From Straminergon stramineum (Eukaryota > Streptophyta > Bryopsida > Hypnales > Calliergonaceae): a stretch of 64,000 nt of DNA. This document shows positions 1-12,666 of the stretch, one piece after another; position 1 is the first letter of the stretch, and each line of letters opens with the position of its first letter. The DNA lies in contig OY987265.1 of the NCBI GenBank assembly GCA_963920665.1, positions 16,187,001 through 16,251,000 on the forward strand, in the 5' to 3' direction. Below the pieces are notes generated by a model. That model saw only the letters and a list, made by a program, of their open reading frames with translations. It made no database searches and was not told where the DNA came from. Position numbers and translations under genes: made by a program.

Positions 1-494
1 ATGCATTGGGTTTGGATTTAGACCAACTTCAGGCTTCCAAAACTCATAGTAATTTCAATTCAAGGCATACAATTACCAAAAAATTTGCAATCCCCGTGAT
101 TTCTATCTTTTTACATGGCCTTTTATTGTCAAGAAAATGACTGGAATCACTTAAATGGTCAATTATGGGTGGTTCTACCCCCGGTTCTACCATAAGTTTT
201 TGCACTAACTTTTGAAGGCAGTTGACATATAAAGCATTAAAGCTACTTTTGTGACCCTAGGAAAAGGTGTTGTTAGAGTCTACATAAACTTCTTCTCAAA
301 AATGTCTTTTCTATCATGTGAGATACTACCATACTACATAGGCATGCCACGAGGTCATGCTAAACAATATGAAGTCTAGAAATACTTCTATAGAGTAGCT
401 TTACTCATTAGTATGTGTAAATGGAAACTGATAGTGAAAAGGTTTGTTGGTGAAGTAACTAGACTCACTTATGGATAACTAGGTATGTATACAA

Positions 495-612
495 ATAGGC
501 AATTTCATAAAAATGGTAGTATTATTCCGCCATTTTGATGGAATGTCGTGCAATTCCTAAAATATTCTATGCCATTTTTGTGTAATACCACCATTTTTAT
601 GAAATTGCCTAT
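495..612. mobile_element. 118-bp MITE with 30-bp terminal inverted repeats
   Basis: The left arm (495-524) begins ATAGGCAATTTCATAAAAAT. The right arm (583-612) is its reverse complement with one mismatch in 30. ACAA is present directly outside both ends (491-494 and 613-616), which would be a 4-bp target duplication. It lies just beyond the 3' side of the piggyBac relic on its left. No coding capacity is visible and the superfamily is not recognised. Confidence 0.8.
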
Positions 613-1308
613 ACAATCCCTTAGCATCCACCAAGTCACTCTACCCTTAGGCCTTGGGGTCCTTCAAAAAGGCTTCCTTATCTAGCAACACCTTTGGGAG
701 GCTCAAGCGGTCCCTTCAAATGTTGTTTGCTCCAAAAACTTCCAATGCTAGAAGGTCTACCAACAATTTTCCAGAAGTGAAATAATTGTTTGTTACAATG
801 ATATGACCTAGTCTATGCAAGCCTTCCAATAAGTTCAGTACATCTTTGTAGCTAGATTTTACTTCATGTGGCGGACATCCTCAATTTAAAGCATGCTTTA
901 AAGTTTCAATATAAAATTTGAAATCATAAACATATTTATTATGGGCATGCACCAAGATCCACACCTTTATGCCCTTGACTTAGTTGGTTTTTTAGGTAAA
1001 TACTAACAAATGGGGTAGTGTTTACCATTATATTTGGCAATTGTTTCATCCACTATCATGTGTTGGTTCAAATTCCAAGTGGCTTTGCAATTTGCACCTA
1101 CTTCAAATTCCATTGATCATGAGCCAATACTTCTTGAAGAGACGGTCAAACTCCACCTCTTGTGCATTAGTGACAGGTGCCCCATTGTTACCAAACAATG
1201 GAGGCCTCTAGTTATATTGTCAAACCTTCCCTTTGTCATCACATTTGCTATACTTGAACAATGTAGGAAAATAAATTTGAGACTATAATAAGCACAATGA
1301 CTAGGCAA
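604..1308 (-). pseudogene. Degraded piggyBac transposase (DDE_Tnp_1_7) remnant
   Basis: Read on the minus strand, several piggyBac landmarks appear in family order. Near 1210-1240 there is RFDNITRGLH, matching the RF..I.R.LH block. At 1012-1053 there is VDETIAKYNGKHYP, matching the VDE...Y.G....P block with the first catalytic aspartate. At 773-793 there is TNNYFTS, matching the second-aspartate block DNYFTS, but with Asn in place of Asp. Stops interrupt the frame after YPIC, after HALN and after NNI, and part of the copy needs a frame change. The C-terminal VDLxDQ block was not found, and a small MITE lies just beyond this end. The relic is clearly non-functional and older than the piggyBac copy at 58-63 kb. 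No TTAA-CCC termini were found for it. Identification rests on motif order only. Confidence 0.7.
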
Positions 1309-2519
1309 ACCCTAGCCTCTGTCCTCATCAAGAGTGATATATATGCCAAGGAATGCTTTCAACTTTGTTTTCTATAAAGAGCATTGGTTTGTGCCACTTC
1401 AAAATAAGCAAATGTCTACATTAATCTCACTTGTATATTGGTTGCTCTCTTCATAGATTTGAAAGAGTATGCTATTACTTTAGAAGCATGTGAAGAGAGA
1501 AGGCTTAGTCAACATTTTAACATGTGGGAAAGCAAGCCTGGAATTGGACTTTTGAAATACATTAGGTCATGTGCCAAAGTTGTCTAGCCTATGTTCTAAC
1601 TTTTCTCTCAAAACCCATTAAGAAACTATGCTCTAATACTCCTTGCATGTACACTAGCACTCTCTCTACTTTAGGCAAGACGCATTGGCAACATTGCAAA
1701 TAGAGATGGAGGAGTGGTTTGGCCACCATGGGCAATGGATGGTCATTAATTGTTTGTTGCCATGAAGTGATGTTGCTCTTCTCTCTCTACACCTTTTGAC
1801 AATGCATGACTAAGGAACTCTACCTTCCCTTTGTAGATTTTCTTGTTTGACATAAAAATCATACTAGAAGTTGTATTATTCAACATCTAATGTTGCGTAT
1901 CATTTGCACTATCCAATTTAATTAAATGCATCAAGATATTTACAACATAAATATAAATATAGATATTTATAGATATTTTACAATTCTTGAATTATCAGTT
2001 AAAATGTTCTAATTGGAAATTTGTCACAATCACTAATGAACTAGCCTATTTACTAATTAGGATGAGTAGCAAATCCATCCCAATTCTAAAGCAATTCATC
2101 TATAGGTAATGTAGTGTATGTGTTTGTGTAACATTTGCAACTTTGCTTGTATCTTTAATTGTACAATTTCAAGACAATTTGTCCAGACCTTCAATCCAAA
2201 AACAAACAAACACAAGGCACCCATACAAATTTCCAAAGACTTTACTAAATAATTAATTCCCAATTCTAGCCATAAATAAAAGACTATTTGACAATAGAGT
2301 GAACCTAAAGCTAATACTAGTACCAATGGCTATAAGTAGTTTCCAACCTTGTTAGTGCCAATCCTCTACATCTTTAGGCTAGTTGATCCATTGTTGTATA
2401 TGTCAAATCGTTTGTAAAGTTAAGCAACACTGCTTGGTAGTCACTTAACTACCAACTTGTTCTACACTATAACAATTAGCTTATCTCCAAGACATAAAAA
2501 ACCAATGGTCAAATGTGCA
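1309..2519. other. AT-rich intergenic DNA, no gene seen
   Basis: This stretch is AT-rich and carries only short chance reading frames. Part of 1380-1600 on the minus strand might be the eroded N-terminal part of the piggyBac relic, but no motif was strong enough to extend that call. Confidence 0.5.
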
Positions 2520-2715
2520 TGAATATAAATACCTATAACATAGGTATCATTAAACCATGGAAGGTGCTTCCATGCTTATAACATAAGCACCTACAAATAG
2601 GTACCTATGACATAGATAATCTATACCATGAAAGGTAAGGTGCCTATAACATAGGTACCTAGACTCCTAGGCTCGTGGACTCAAGATCCTAGGCTCACAT
2701 GCTAGCAATCATCCT
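2520..2715. repeat. Dispersed repeat built on the palindrome CCTATAACATAGG
   Basis: The near-palindrome ACCTATAACATAGGT recurs in variant forms at about 2530, 2575, 2605 and 2640. It is followed by a shared tail (ACTCCTAGGCTCGTGGACTC, then CTAGGCTCACATGCTAGCAA). The same arrangement with the same order of motifs recurs at about 40800-41000. The two are therefore copies of one dispersed element, not a local accident. Function is unknown. Confidence 0.65.
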
Positions 2716-2989
2716 TGGAAGGTCTATGTTTTCATTTTTATAAATTTGTATATGATCATTTATTTATTTGAAGCCATAAATATAGTTAAAACTTCCTCTA
2801 ATCTTTGCACTTTCAAGGTATTGACAATCCCCTAGCAATAGGTTAGGACTACATACATGCAAGATGTAGAAATTGATTGTTGAATTTTTGTGAATTAATA
2901 TCTCTTTGTTCAAATTTACAAAGTTCAATTATCTCTTTTGATTGTTGCCTCTAAAACTTTGTGCAAGTTCAAAAATGTTAACTTATCAA

Positions 2990-3254
2990 GAAGTTTGAAA
3001 TTAGTTGCCACAACCTCAAGAAGATTGAAGTTGATGCTATGGATGTGGGGGTACCTCTCTACAATGGTGGTCAACATGATTCCCAAGCTTCCTCCCACAT
3101 CCACCACTTTGTGGACGTTGTCAAACTCATGGTATTGCAACATCCTTGATATCACTAGAAGAAAAACACGTCTGCCACAATTGGTCACTAGATGGGAGCT
3201 CATGTCTTTAAATCCATTCTTGAACATTTCCAAGAAGGTGAGGTGAGTTTTCAA
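2990..3254 (-). pseudogene. Caffeic acid/flavonoid O-methyltransferase-like gene fragment
   Basis: The minus-strand frame contains FDNVHKVVDVGGSLG followed by IVERYPHIHSINFNL. This matches the plant type-2 O-methyltransferase region with the glycine-rich S-adenosylmethionine loop (VDVGGG.G) and the following KYPHI.GINFDLPHV segment. The preceding stretch FLEMFKNGFKDMSSH matches the F...M..HS helix. Only about 85 codons of a normally ~350-codon protein are present. Neither the dimerisation domain nor the C-terminal catalytic His/Glu region was found in frame nearby. The VDVGGS loop already departs from consensus. It is most simply a relic of a dead methyltransferase gene, with no sign of promoter or splicing. 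Confidence 0.75.
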
Positions 3255-6200
3255 AAAAAATCACTCAATATGTCGTTGCAAACAATTCAATGGGTGATTG
3301 CATGAAAGATTGGTCCTATTTTGCATCACATTCAGAGCGACAAAGTTGTTTTCCACTAGAACTTTTGGAGGTAGAGCTGGATGAGCTTGAAATTTTTATG
3401 AGAGATGACTAACTTGATTGTAATCATATCCCTTATTTTTTAGAAATTAAAAAAAAAATCATTTTATAGTTAAAATTCCATTTTTCTAATTTGTCACACT
3501 TTGGGGTTTAGGGGTTTTTAGTACTGGGGAGTACCCAAAATTATTGATCTAGAGCTGAAATTTTTGTAATCTATTCTTATAGTAGGAATACATGTGACTA
3601 CGAAAGAGAATCTAAGAATAGATTATTTTATAGCCTCTATATTTGTGCAAATAGGGCTCCCTTACGTGTACACTTCTAAATATTGAAAATGGTTTTGACT
3701 TCATCTTTTAGGTGAAATTTGATCACCATCAAGTCCTTACAAATTGCCAATTTTTTAAATTTTTTTTGGAGGGGGGTTGTTCATGGTTATCTATTTATTA
3801 TTAATTTATATCTCATCGAATTTATTTTCTGTGACAAACTGTCCTTTTATTCAAATAGTACTATTTCAATACTTACTAGTAGTCATAGAACTCAAAATAA
3901 TATTGTTAGCAGCCAATTTTTTAGATCAATAGCTAAGATTTTTCGGTTTCATAGTACTTGTAGTACTCCTAGTATTGAGCGAAGAAATTGTTGTTTTGGC
4001 AAAACGCTACAAAAACTGAATGATCTTTCTTGCAACCACCCCAATGGACTTCAACACCAAATCACTGCAAACAATGTCAATCTCATTAAATTCAAGTGAT
4101 TTCATTCAATTCAAATGATTTCATGAAAATGACACTTTAAGTCTTTAGTACCAAAAAAATGATTTAGGGAGCTACATGCGAGGTGGTTCGGGGTGGAAAT
4201 CCTTAACTTTGAGGTGCACCAAATTTGGTATGCAATTTTCATATTAAAATTCATATTTATGGGCACAACAAGCTAATGCAAATGTCTAAATTGCATATGG
4301 AAATCTATGGAATTGATGTTACACATACACCATTCTCCATGTTAAGTTTATGCTATTGTAAGAAGAATTTGACAAAAGAAAAGTAAAAATACACATGCCC
4401 AAAAACTAATGATGCCAATATCATATAGTCTATGTTGGCATACCGTAAGGCAGTAATTGCCTCTTTTAGGTACATTGTAACAAAGTGTCCATTTTCAAGA
4501 ATAACACACACGATTTTTTAAAGGAAGACAGGTGGCAATATCCCATTTGTTATTACACCTTTTTATAAATTTTGGAAGGGTAAAAGAGTCATTTATTTAT
4601 TGAATGTAAAACTTTCAAAAAATGCCACAAGTCGTTAAATAAAAACCATAGCCCTTTTTTTAAAAAGAGCTTCAAATTTTTTTCAAAATCTATATGTTTG
4701 ATCAATTCTCCTTACTACAAATGTGAAAGTATCAATTTTTGACAAATATCTTCATTACTTCTATGAATTATCCCTCCTCCTCAATTCTTTTCTTCCCGTA
4801 ACAAATCGTATATTAAATAATTCTGTAGAAACCACACAACACAGTACCGATCTGATCAACAATATTGTGAAAGAAACAAAAACCTTGAAACACACCATAT
4901 CTTCAAATTGGGCCCAAAAAAAATCCCACACTTAAAAGAAGAATTTCACAACAAAGATTTTGAAGCTCTTGTGCATTCAACTTCAATTTCTACATGCATT
5001 GAAATTGATATTCCTTAGGAGTATGCTTGCCAAAACACTTAGCCAAGCATTGCCAATCCACCACAAGGCTCTCCAAAAGAAACCCAGCCAACTCAAACAA
5101 AGCACTCCAACCAAACCCTAACTGAAGACTCAACAAGACAAAGTCCCCATGGAATTTGAAAAATGTGAAAGTAGGGGGGAAGAGCAACAGATCATCAACA
5201 AGAGATGTATGTCACTAACCTCCATAGATTATAATTGAGGGTGGAAACCTTTGACAACACAACAACATTCTACAAGAGCTTCTTCTTCGACACCTTAGAC
5301 GTCAACACTCGCACCTTCACACTCGCAACACTCGCTAGCACCCGGACTTTTGGAGCCGAGCTCTCACCAAAATGGGCTTGTGCATACTCTCTCGAAATGG
5401 ACTCTCTTGAAACAGAGCAGACAACACAAAACGAAAACGGAGCACAAAGCACAGAACAGGGCGCAAAATGAATATGGAGCGCCAAATTGTATCTTCCGCA
5501 ACCACAGATCAACGGTTCCAATTATTTATTCACATGGCATTACATTGACGGTTGTCACAGCCTTCTACTTTTTTCCTACACAATCAACGGCCCAAGTTCA
5601 CCGCGATTCACGACAGGTGTATTATATGACATCAATGGTGCTCAAGGGTTTTTTAATTTTACTAAAGAAGATTGAACGATCCTCAATTTTTGGCAGCAGG
5701 GGTGCTGGCAAGCACAGGGTTGCCTACCACTTTTGGGTACATTGTCAAGTGAAGGGCATGATCAATATATATTTATTGAGTTATTGAGTATTTAATGATT
5801 TGTGAAAAAAAGTCCAACAAATGCTAAAAACAAAAATAGACTTCAAGATTCTTTTTACAAACAAACAAATTCTCCAAAAAACTGTATCTATTTTTTGAAT
5901 TATTTTTTGCTGAACTTGTCCCATATGTATTCCATCAAAACTAAAAGTCAAAAACTCATTTACATTGTTAGAGAAATCTAAAACATTCATAGACCCTTCA
6001 AATTCATAATACAACTAAGGTAAACCAACTTGTGACATATATGCAAAATGACTAGTTTTCCTTATTGGTATTGTTGAATTTTAAAAAAATTCACATAAAC
6101 ACAAATGTGAGAAATGGGGAGAGCTATTAAAATTTTATTTTTTTGGACAAAGTTTGAATTTGTTATGAGTTTTTGAAGTGTGTTGACCACTAAATTGGCC

Positions 6201-9200
6201 CAATAGATTCTTGAGACTTCCCCCAAAACCAACAAAAAGTGTATCTTTAATGGTCATCTTACTCACCTGCTAAAGCAATCACAATATTTCCTAACATGGC
6301 CACAACATGAAAACCTAAAAAAGTCACTTCCTATGATGAATTTACATTCTCTCACGAGGTGGAAGTTTCTATTGCAATCACTTAAAATCACTCCATCACC
6401 ATCATCCAAAACAATGCTTGTGGCCACTAACTCAACTTAATGTAGCCCAAATCTCATTTATTGAAAAAAAATTTGTCATGGGTTGATGCAAGACTGGGTT
6501 GATGCGAGACTGTAGTGGGTCATTCCGTAGCTGTCTTGTCATGGGCCTTTTGTTTGTCATATATTGTCTGGTTTACCTTACAGTATGGAATTTCAGTCTA
6601 TGCCACTATGAAATTGGGTCTGAGGACTTTTGGGATTTCGGCTTGGTGTTGGATTCCTCTCACGGACACTCTGATGAGCCCTTGAGCAGACCGGATCAGG
6701 GAGTCTTAGTGTAAATCCAGATCTATCATACATGGTTCCAAGACTATGTAAGTTTCTGTTAACAATGATCCATCTTGCCATTTGAATCTTACAGGCATAG
6801 ATTTGTTCGAATTGGCTATTGATGCAAATTAATGAAAGAACACTATAAACAATTGATGGAGCTTAATTGGTGTTACAAACATAAGTTACTTAGTTACTGT
6901 ATATACCTCAGATGCTCCAAAGTGGCAGAATACTTGATCTGGACGTACCCAGGGTTAGCACCAAAGCAGAGTTTCGATCGGTGGGTGCCATTCCCCGGCA
7001 CAAGACATCGATTTTGACAACCGCGGGTTAATGCGAACTTAACCTGCAACATTGTTGTCACTGGTCATGTGCCCTTTGATGGTGAGCAGTCGAAGGAGTC
7101 TCTCAAGGTTGCACGGACTTTGGCACATCGCTTCCTGCCAACACAATAAAATCATTTTCACTAATTATCCTGGTAGTTTTCCAATCGACAGAAATGAGAT
7201 TTTTTGCCTCTAATTCCTTGGCAGCTACCTTGACTAGCTCTGGACTTGTGTAAAGGATTGCACCATTTATGGTCCAAAACGGTTGCCAAAATGACGAACA
7301 TTTGCCATGATGCTAATGAAATGAAACCCACCATGAGCTGCAGATCGAAGTTCCTCGGCCGTCGTGGCCATATTCGATCGGGGGCGTGGCGTGGGTACCT
7401 GGCGAGAATGTGGCCAGGGGACATCGATCCAGTTGCATAATGGTGCGGAGTGCCGCCGAACAGACCCAGCTGGTGTACATGTCCACCATCACCACCTAGG
7501 TTGCGTCCTCCTCCAAACTAAATGTTCTTTTGTATGAATTGGGATGTCCGCCATCGATGGCAGTGATATCATTGCCAAAACTTCGACCTCATTCAACTTC
7601 GAGCCCTCTATCAACGAATTTCTAGGCCAAACCAACTTTGCACTAGCCTTAAAACTGAATAATGTTTGGAAATGTGTGCAACATATGGCTTGGGAGTACA
7701 GTATCAAATTTCAGCACGTCTAGTTTAATTTCCTGCAGTACTCAAAACTTTGAGACTAGCCTAGACTGAGCTCAAAGTGGAGTCTAGACAGACTAACCTT
7801 AAAATTTTGAGACAATCTTACTGAGAACCCAATTCAGAGACGCAAACTTCTAATGATAGAGTCTAGCTTGAAGGTTTGTCAGTATTTCAACAAGAAGGAA
7901 GGGAGCCTATTTGCGTGTGGTTTACTTTTGAAAACTGAAGGTAAACTTGAAACATATTTGTACGTCCCCGGCCCTAGCTAATTGCCTTAGTGAATGACTA
8001 GAGGCAGAAATTTCACAGGATTCCAGAGTTGTATACATGTATGATTCTTAATTAACCTTGGACCAGGAAATAGAGACTACTCTGATCGATCATTTGTCTT
8101 GTGTTTAAAATTGAGGCTTAGTTTTACTTATCAACTCCAGAGTCTACATGAGCTTCTATTGATCGATCCCCACTTGCAATGAAAAAAAGCTTTGAAATGT
8201 TTTGATGAAAGGAATTGACATAGAATTTCTTTCACAATTGCTCTTAAATAGTCTAAAGTATTCACAAAACTCAAGAGTGTATATCTAGCCGTACATCTGT
8301 ACATTATTTTATAGCTCTTGATTTAGGATTTTGATGATGTTTGTTACTGAGTGACTCGTGGCCTCAATCTTCAACACACAAATCTTGGTTGGTACATCAA
8401 TCATCAGTCATTCAAAAATTCAGGAGACCCTCACTGATCAAATTGGAGACCATTCTTTAAGGCTCTAAATTTTTTCTAATATACTGCTCAATGTGGCTTG
8501 GGACATAGCTCGACACACAATGTGCCCCAAAGTGGCAGGCAGACCCGCCCCTGCCTACCACCCCCGACTGAAATTCCTCCCACCGTCCATCTCAGTTTGG
8601 AAAAAACTGACCCCTCCCCCATGCCGTCGATTCGATTTTTCAAGAGAAATCTAGCTACTAAATCCCCATCGTCGATCTCAATTTAAGAAAATGGACCTCT
8701 CCCAATGCCGTTGATCTTCAATTTTAAATATTCGCACTCGTCGATGATCACGCTGCTTTGAGAGAAGATCTCGGCTATTGAGTAGATTGGATTTCGGGGA
8801 CTTTCTTTTTGAGGTCGGGGAGTTGGTCTTTCAGCATGCAACGAAGCGTACAATGAAGTCTTAATTGCAGTTGTTGTTGCTCCTGTGACTAAGGTGCTGC
8901 TTAGAGGGAGCTTCTTTTCTTAACGTTAGGGTTTAGCAACTTGGAGTTTGGAACAAATAGCTCAAAAACTTGCAACGATTGATTTACATAGATGAGGTTA
9001 GATTGAAGTTAGAGTAAGGGACTTGTTGCATATATTGAACGTTTTTTCATGTGAAAGGTGTTTGCGTCTCAAAAGAGGCAATCACTACCTACCACTACTA
9101 ATATTTGGCTTGTCGCTGCCGAGTGAGTTTTGAAGTCTGTTTAAATTATTGCCCATGTCGTGTTGTTTGTTTTTAACCTTCTGTTTGTCTTGAAGAGTGG

Positions 9201-9530
9201 AGTATAGGAGATGTTGAAGCGAGGGTGTGCTTCATGAGGGTGATTTTTTTGTGAAGCTATGGTTGACATATCAAATCCTTGATCGATCATGAATTCGAAG
9301 GTGCTGAAGAACTACATGGAACAAATGGTGATGATTGTGGTGAAGGTATTGCAATACTGCAAACCCTGTCGCTTTTCATTCAAGGGACAAAATGTGGGGT
9401 GAGTGAAAAAAGTCACAAAAGACAAAACATAAAATATGGAACAGATTTGGATACTAACATTATTTAGATCATTTTCAATGAGAAGTGACATAGCTCTCGA
9501 GCTACGGAATGAAGAACGACAAGTTTTACT
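3255..9530. other. Intergenic DNA with scattered coding-like scraps
   Basis: Most of this interval is AT-rich with no recognisable gene. Three patches are GC-richer than their surroundings: 5235-5720, 6480-7720 and 8500-8800. In the second, a plus-strand frame near 7055-7150 reads NIVVTGHVPFDGEQSKES and a minus-strand frame near 7170-7260 reads SPELVKVAAKELEAKN. Either could be a fossil exon, but no family was recognised and no consistent splice chain could be built, so no gene is called. Confidence 0.4.
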
Positions 9531-9567
9531 CTAATGTTGACTTCGGAAGACGGAAATGTGGTCGAAG

Positions 9568-9706
9568 ACAGGAAACTCATATTGGATTCTCCGTGTTAAA
9601 ATTCCCAGTGAGTCTCACTTTTCTGGTGTTCCCAATGTATTACACACGGGGAAAAGTGAGACTCACTGCGAATTTTAACACTGAGAACCCAATATGAGTT
9701 TCCTGT
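9568..9706. repeat. Long near-perfect hairpin (56-bp arms)
   Basis: Arms 9568-9623 and 9651-9706 are reverse complements at 53 of 56 positions and surround a short loop of about 27 bases. Weaker pairing continues outward to roughly 9530 and 9750, giving an overall foldback of about 220 bp. A transcript would form one long double-stranded stem. It could be a small foldback transposon or a small-RNA precursor. The sequence does not decide between these. No flanking duplication was found. Confidence 0.75.
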
Positions 9707-9968
9707 GGATAGTCTTACATTTGCAACTTTCTCCAGACTAAATTGAAGTTCCAGACCGGTTTTCAAAAGCTGAATACATTGGATGTTGTTAGTCTTCATG
9801 TTGTTGTCCTTGTTGTTGTTGTTAGGTTTAGCAGAGCGGAGAATTGATCAGACTTAGTTGAAAGGGAGTAGATGACCCGCAGAGGTTACTGTTTCGTATG
9901 CTATGTGAACTTTTTTTATCGACTATAGTTTTGTATTCAGATTGCAGACAACAATGGTTGTTGATGTA

Positions 9969-10367
9969 AGGGAGCCGACCCCTTTTTGACCACTTAAGCA
10001 GATACACATATTGCAAGGGAGGTTTCAATAGTGGGGAAATTTTTTCCATGAGCAAAAATAGAGTTCATAAGGTTTCCATAATTTTTCAGATTTTTTTTCC
10101 TCACAAAATAAATACTAAGAATTTTTAAGCTGAAGATTCTGTTCTACCCATATTGGCCATATAGACCTTCCTCTTTTCGACCAAGGGCTAGTTGCAAAAT
10201 CCAAGAAGGGCTGGGTCCAAATTTGAGAGTCTTGTAGCCAATTGTAATGCACCACGAACTGCCCGAGAAGTGTGCCAGCATTAATTGCTACTAATCACCT
10301 ACTGATTGAAATTACTCCACCCTACGTTGCCAGATTGGGTTTGTGATTAGTAAAGGGTCGGCTCCCT
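9969..10367. mobile_element. 399-bp MITE, AGGGAGCCGACCC termini, TA flanks
   Basis: The left end reads AGGGAGCCGACCCC and the reverse complement of the right end reads AGGGAGCCGACCCT, so about 13 bp are perfect. TA lies directly outside both ends (9967-9968 and 10368-10369), as for Tc1/mariner-type insertion. A diverged second copy with a matching interior (CCACTTAAGCAG, then CAAGGGYTRGTTGC) lies at about 47832-48290. No open frame is meaningful inside it. Confidence 0.75.
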
Positions 10368-10369
10368 TA

Positions 10370-11484
10370 GGAAATTGCTAAGTTATTGATCTGAATAAAA
10401 AAATTCAAGTTCTTTTTAAGAAAAAGACTAGTATATCCTTTTCTTAATTAATTTTAAAATTTAGTCTTCAAATGGAAAAATGACATGTGTACCCTTTTGT
10501 AATTTGTGTGTGGATTTCACAGAATGTACCAGAAGTGGCAGGCACTCCCATACCCATATGACATTGTGGCCTACTATTTTTGAGCTTGCAATTTTTGTAC
10601 TATTCTACTTTAATTTGGATCAATTCATCAATTCTTTGGGAAACATAATTGTCCCAAATCTGAAATTTTTAGAAAACCACATTCTAAAAATATCACACAT
10701 ATATAGTATTTCACATTTGTGAATTCTTAAACTTCAAAATTAATAAGCTTCTGTAAATTCCAAATTTAATTCTTACTAGCTTGGTCACTTGATGCTTCAT
10801 GTTTTAAGCTCAAGTTTTCAGTGCAAGGTTTTGAATCAATTCATGTCTACATGGAGAGAAAAGAAAGTTACACAAAAATGAAGATTTTGGGTCTAAATTC
10901 TTGTCGTCATAATTTATTTTGCCTCTATATTTCGAGATGCACATATCCTTTCTATAGTACTCTTGGCTATAGGGATTAATAATTTTTTGTGACTAAATCT
11001 TCAAAAAAAAGTTAGATGCACTTCATCTGTTTCATATATATCTTTCCTATAGTAAGCTCTTAGAGAACAATTATCATTTATTGTTTGGATGTTGACTATT
11101 TCTACATACATTCATACTATTTGAGTAAATATAAGATGCCAGAATTGAAGATTTCAAGCTCAACTAAATTGATTACACCAAGGAGACAAAATAATCTTCA
11201 TTCAAATCCAAGTGACATATCCATTATGGGTGGATTATATTATAACTGACTTTTGAATGTTTATTTTTGCTACTCAACTTACCAAAGGGCACATTGGCAC
11301 ATGAAGGGTGAAGAAAAGAGGGAGTATCAATCTTAACCTCATAGAGTAAATATGAATTTAAAAATTATCAATGAGGAGGTAAATATTTCTCTCAAGATTG
11401 ATAGTTAGCTTAGACAAAGAAAATCAATAGGAATTTTGAAGGGATGAGCACCAAAGATAAAGCCCCAACCCTTTCTTGTGGAGT
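10370..11484. other. AT-rich intergenic DNA, nothing recognised
   Basis: No coding-like frame, repeat structure or RNA gene was recognised in this stretch. Confidence 0.5.
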
Positions 11485-11488
11485 TTAT

Positions 11489-12097
11489 CCTCTAAAGGAC
11501 CATTACTCCATTAGGGGGACAATTTGAATTTTGGCAAGTATCTACACTGTCAATTTTTGTTATGATTTTTTAAAGATAGACAAACTAATTACTTTTGTGG
11601 AAATATATTTTTTTTTCAACTAATTTCCGAAAACAAAAGTTATGCTCAAAATTAGAGAGACCGGGCAACAAAAAAGATTTCAAAAATTGGAATTTTTGTC
11701 TTGTAGATTATATTTTTGTCTACATGGAAAGTTCTGATTCATTTCATTTGGAAAAGTGATGGGAAAGTTATGGACAATCTTGTTTTTAGGGCAATCTAAG
11801 CATTTTCTTGAAAAAATAACTTGTAGGAGTCATTTTTGAATGCCATTTTTCATAGTTTTTCCAAAAAAATTCTTCATGGTTTAGTACTCTTGCTAAAACA
11901 ATCTCATCATCAGGATTAGTGCATTTTAATTCCATCTTAGAGATATTAATAACTTAATTTTCTTTCTATCTTGTACCTATTTCTACTTAGCAATTTTTTT
12001 AAGAATGGAAATTATGTTTTTTTTCTTCAACATAAAGATTTGAACCTCAAAATTTTTTAGTGTTTTTTGGCTAAAAAAGGCCTTGGTCCTTTAGGGG
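11489..12097. mobile_element. piggyBac-type MITE (609 bp) with TTAT flanks
   Basis: The 5' end reads CCTCTAAAGGACCA and the reverse complement of the 3' end reads CCCCTAAAGGACCA, 13 of 14 identical. The tetranucleotide outside both ends is TTAT (11485-11488 and 12098-12101), not the canonical TTAA. The interior shares blocks with the element at 20339-21281, such as CTACATGGAAAG followed by a GATTCATTTCATT-like stretch. The two are members of one subfamily. It has no coding capacity and probably depends on a piggyBac transposase supplied elsewhere. Confidence 0.75.
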
Positions 12098-12666
12098 TTA
12101 TACTAGGGTTTCAAATATCCTTACTACTCCTTTTCCAATCTCTAATAATTTTAAAGATTATAATCCAACTTCGACATCCATATTTTGAATGATGAATAAA
12201 ATGCTTCAAGTCAATGTCTCATCCATCCAAATCAATTCTCTAATGCTTAAAATATCTCTTTTTTTACAACCATTTCAATGAAAATGATCTAAATAACATA
12301 TTTGGATAAAGAACTAATCATGTAAAATTGTGCAAAAATTCTTAAAGAATGCAAGAATTAAATCTGAAAGTGCTCAATCATGGATAATGAATGTTGTGAT
12401 AAATTCACTTCTTCCCATTAATATACATTGAAAAAGCTTCAAGACTACCCATGTGAATATATCAATAGAAAGGAGAAAAGAATGCTCTACATGAATCAAT
12501 CATACAAATATTTTGAAATATTTCAATTACTTAATTCGTCATTGATATTTATATTAGAGAGGGTTTACTTGAATTGAAATATGAAACTTTAGTCAATGGC
12601 AGTGGCATCAGATTTTTATTTTTGGGATGTGTATTTGTGTGTCTACAATGTCTCTTTATTCATTAA

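Noticed and set aside
5235..5787. Overlapping plus- and minus-strand frames in a GC-richer patch
   Set aside because: No recognisable motif, no coherent splice chain and several frames equally open, so no gene is called.
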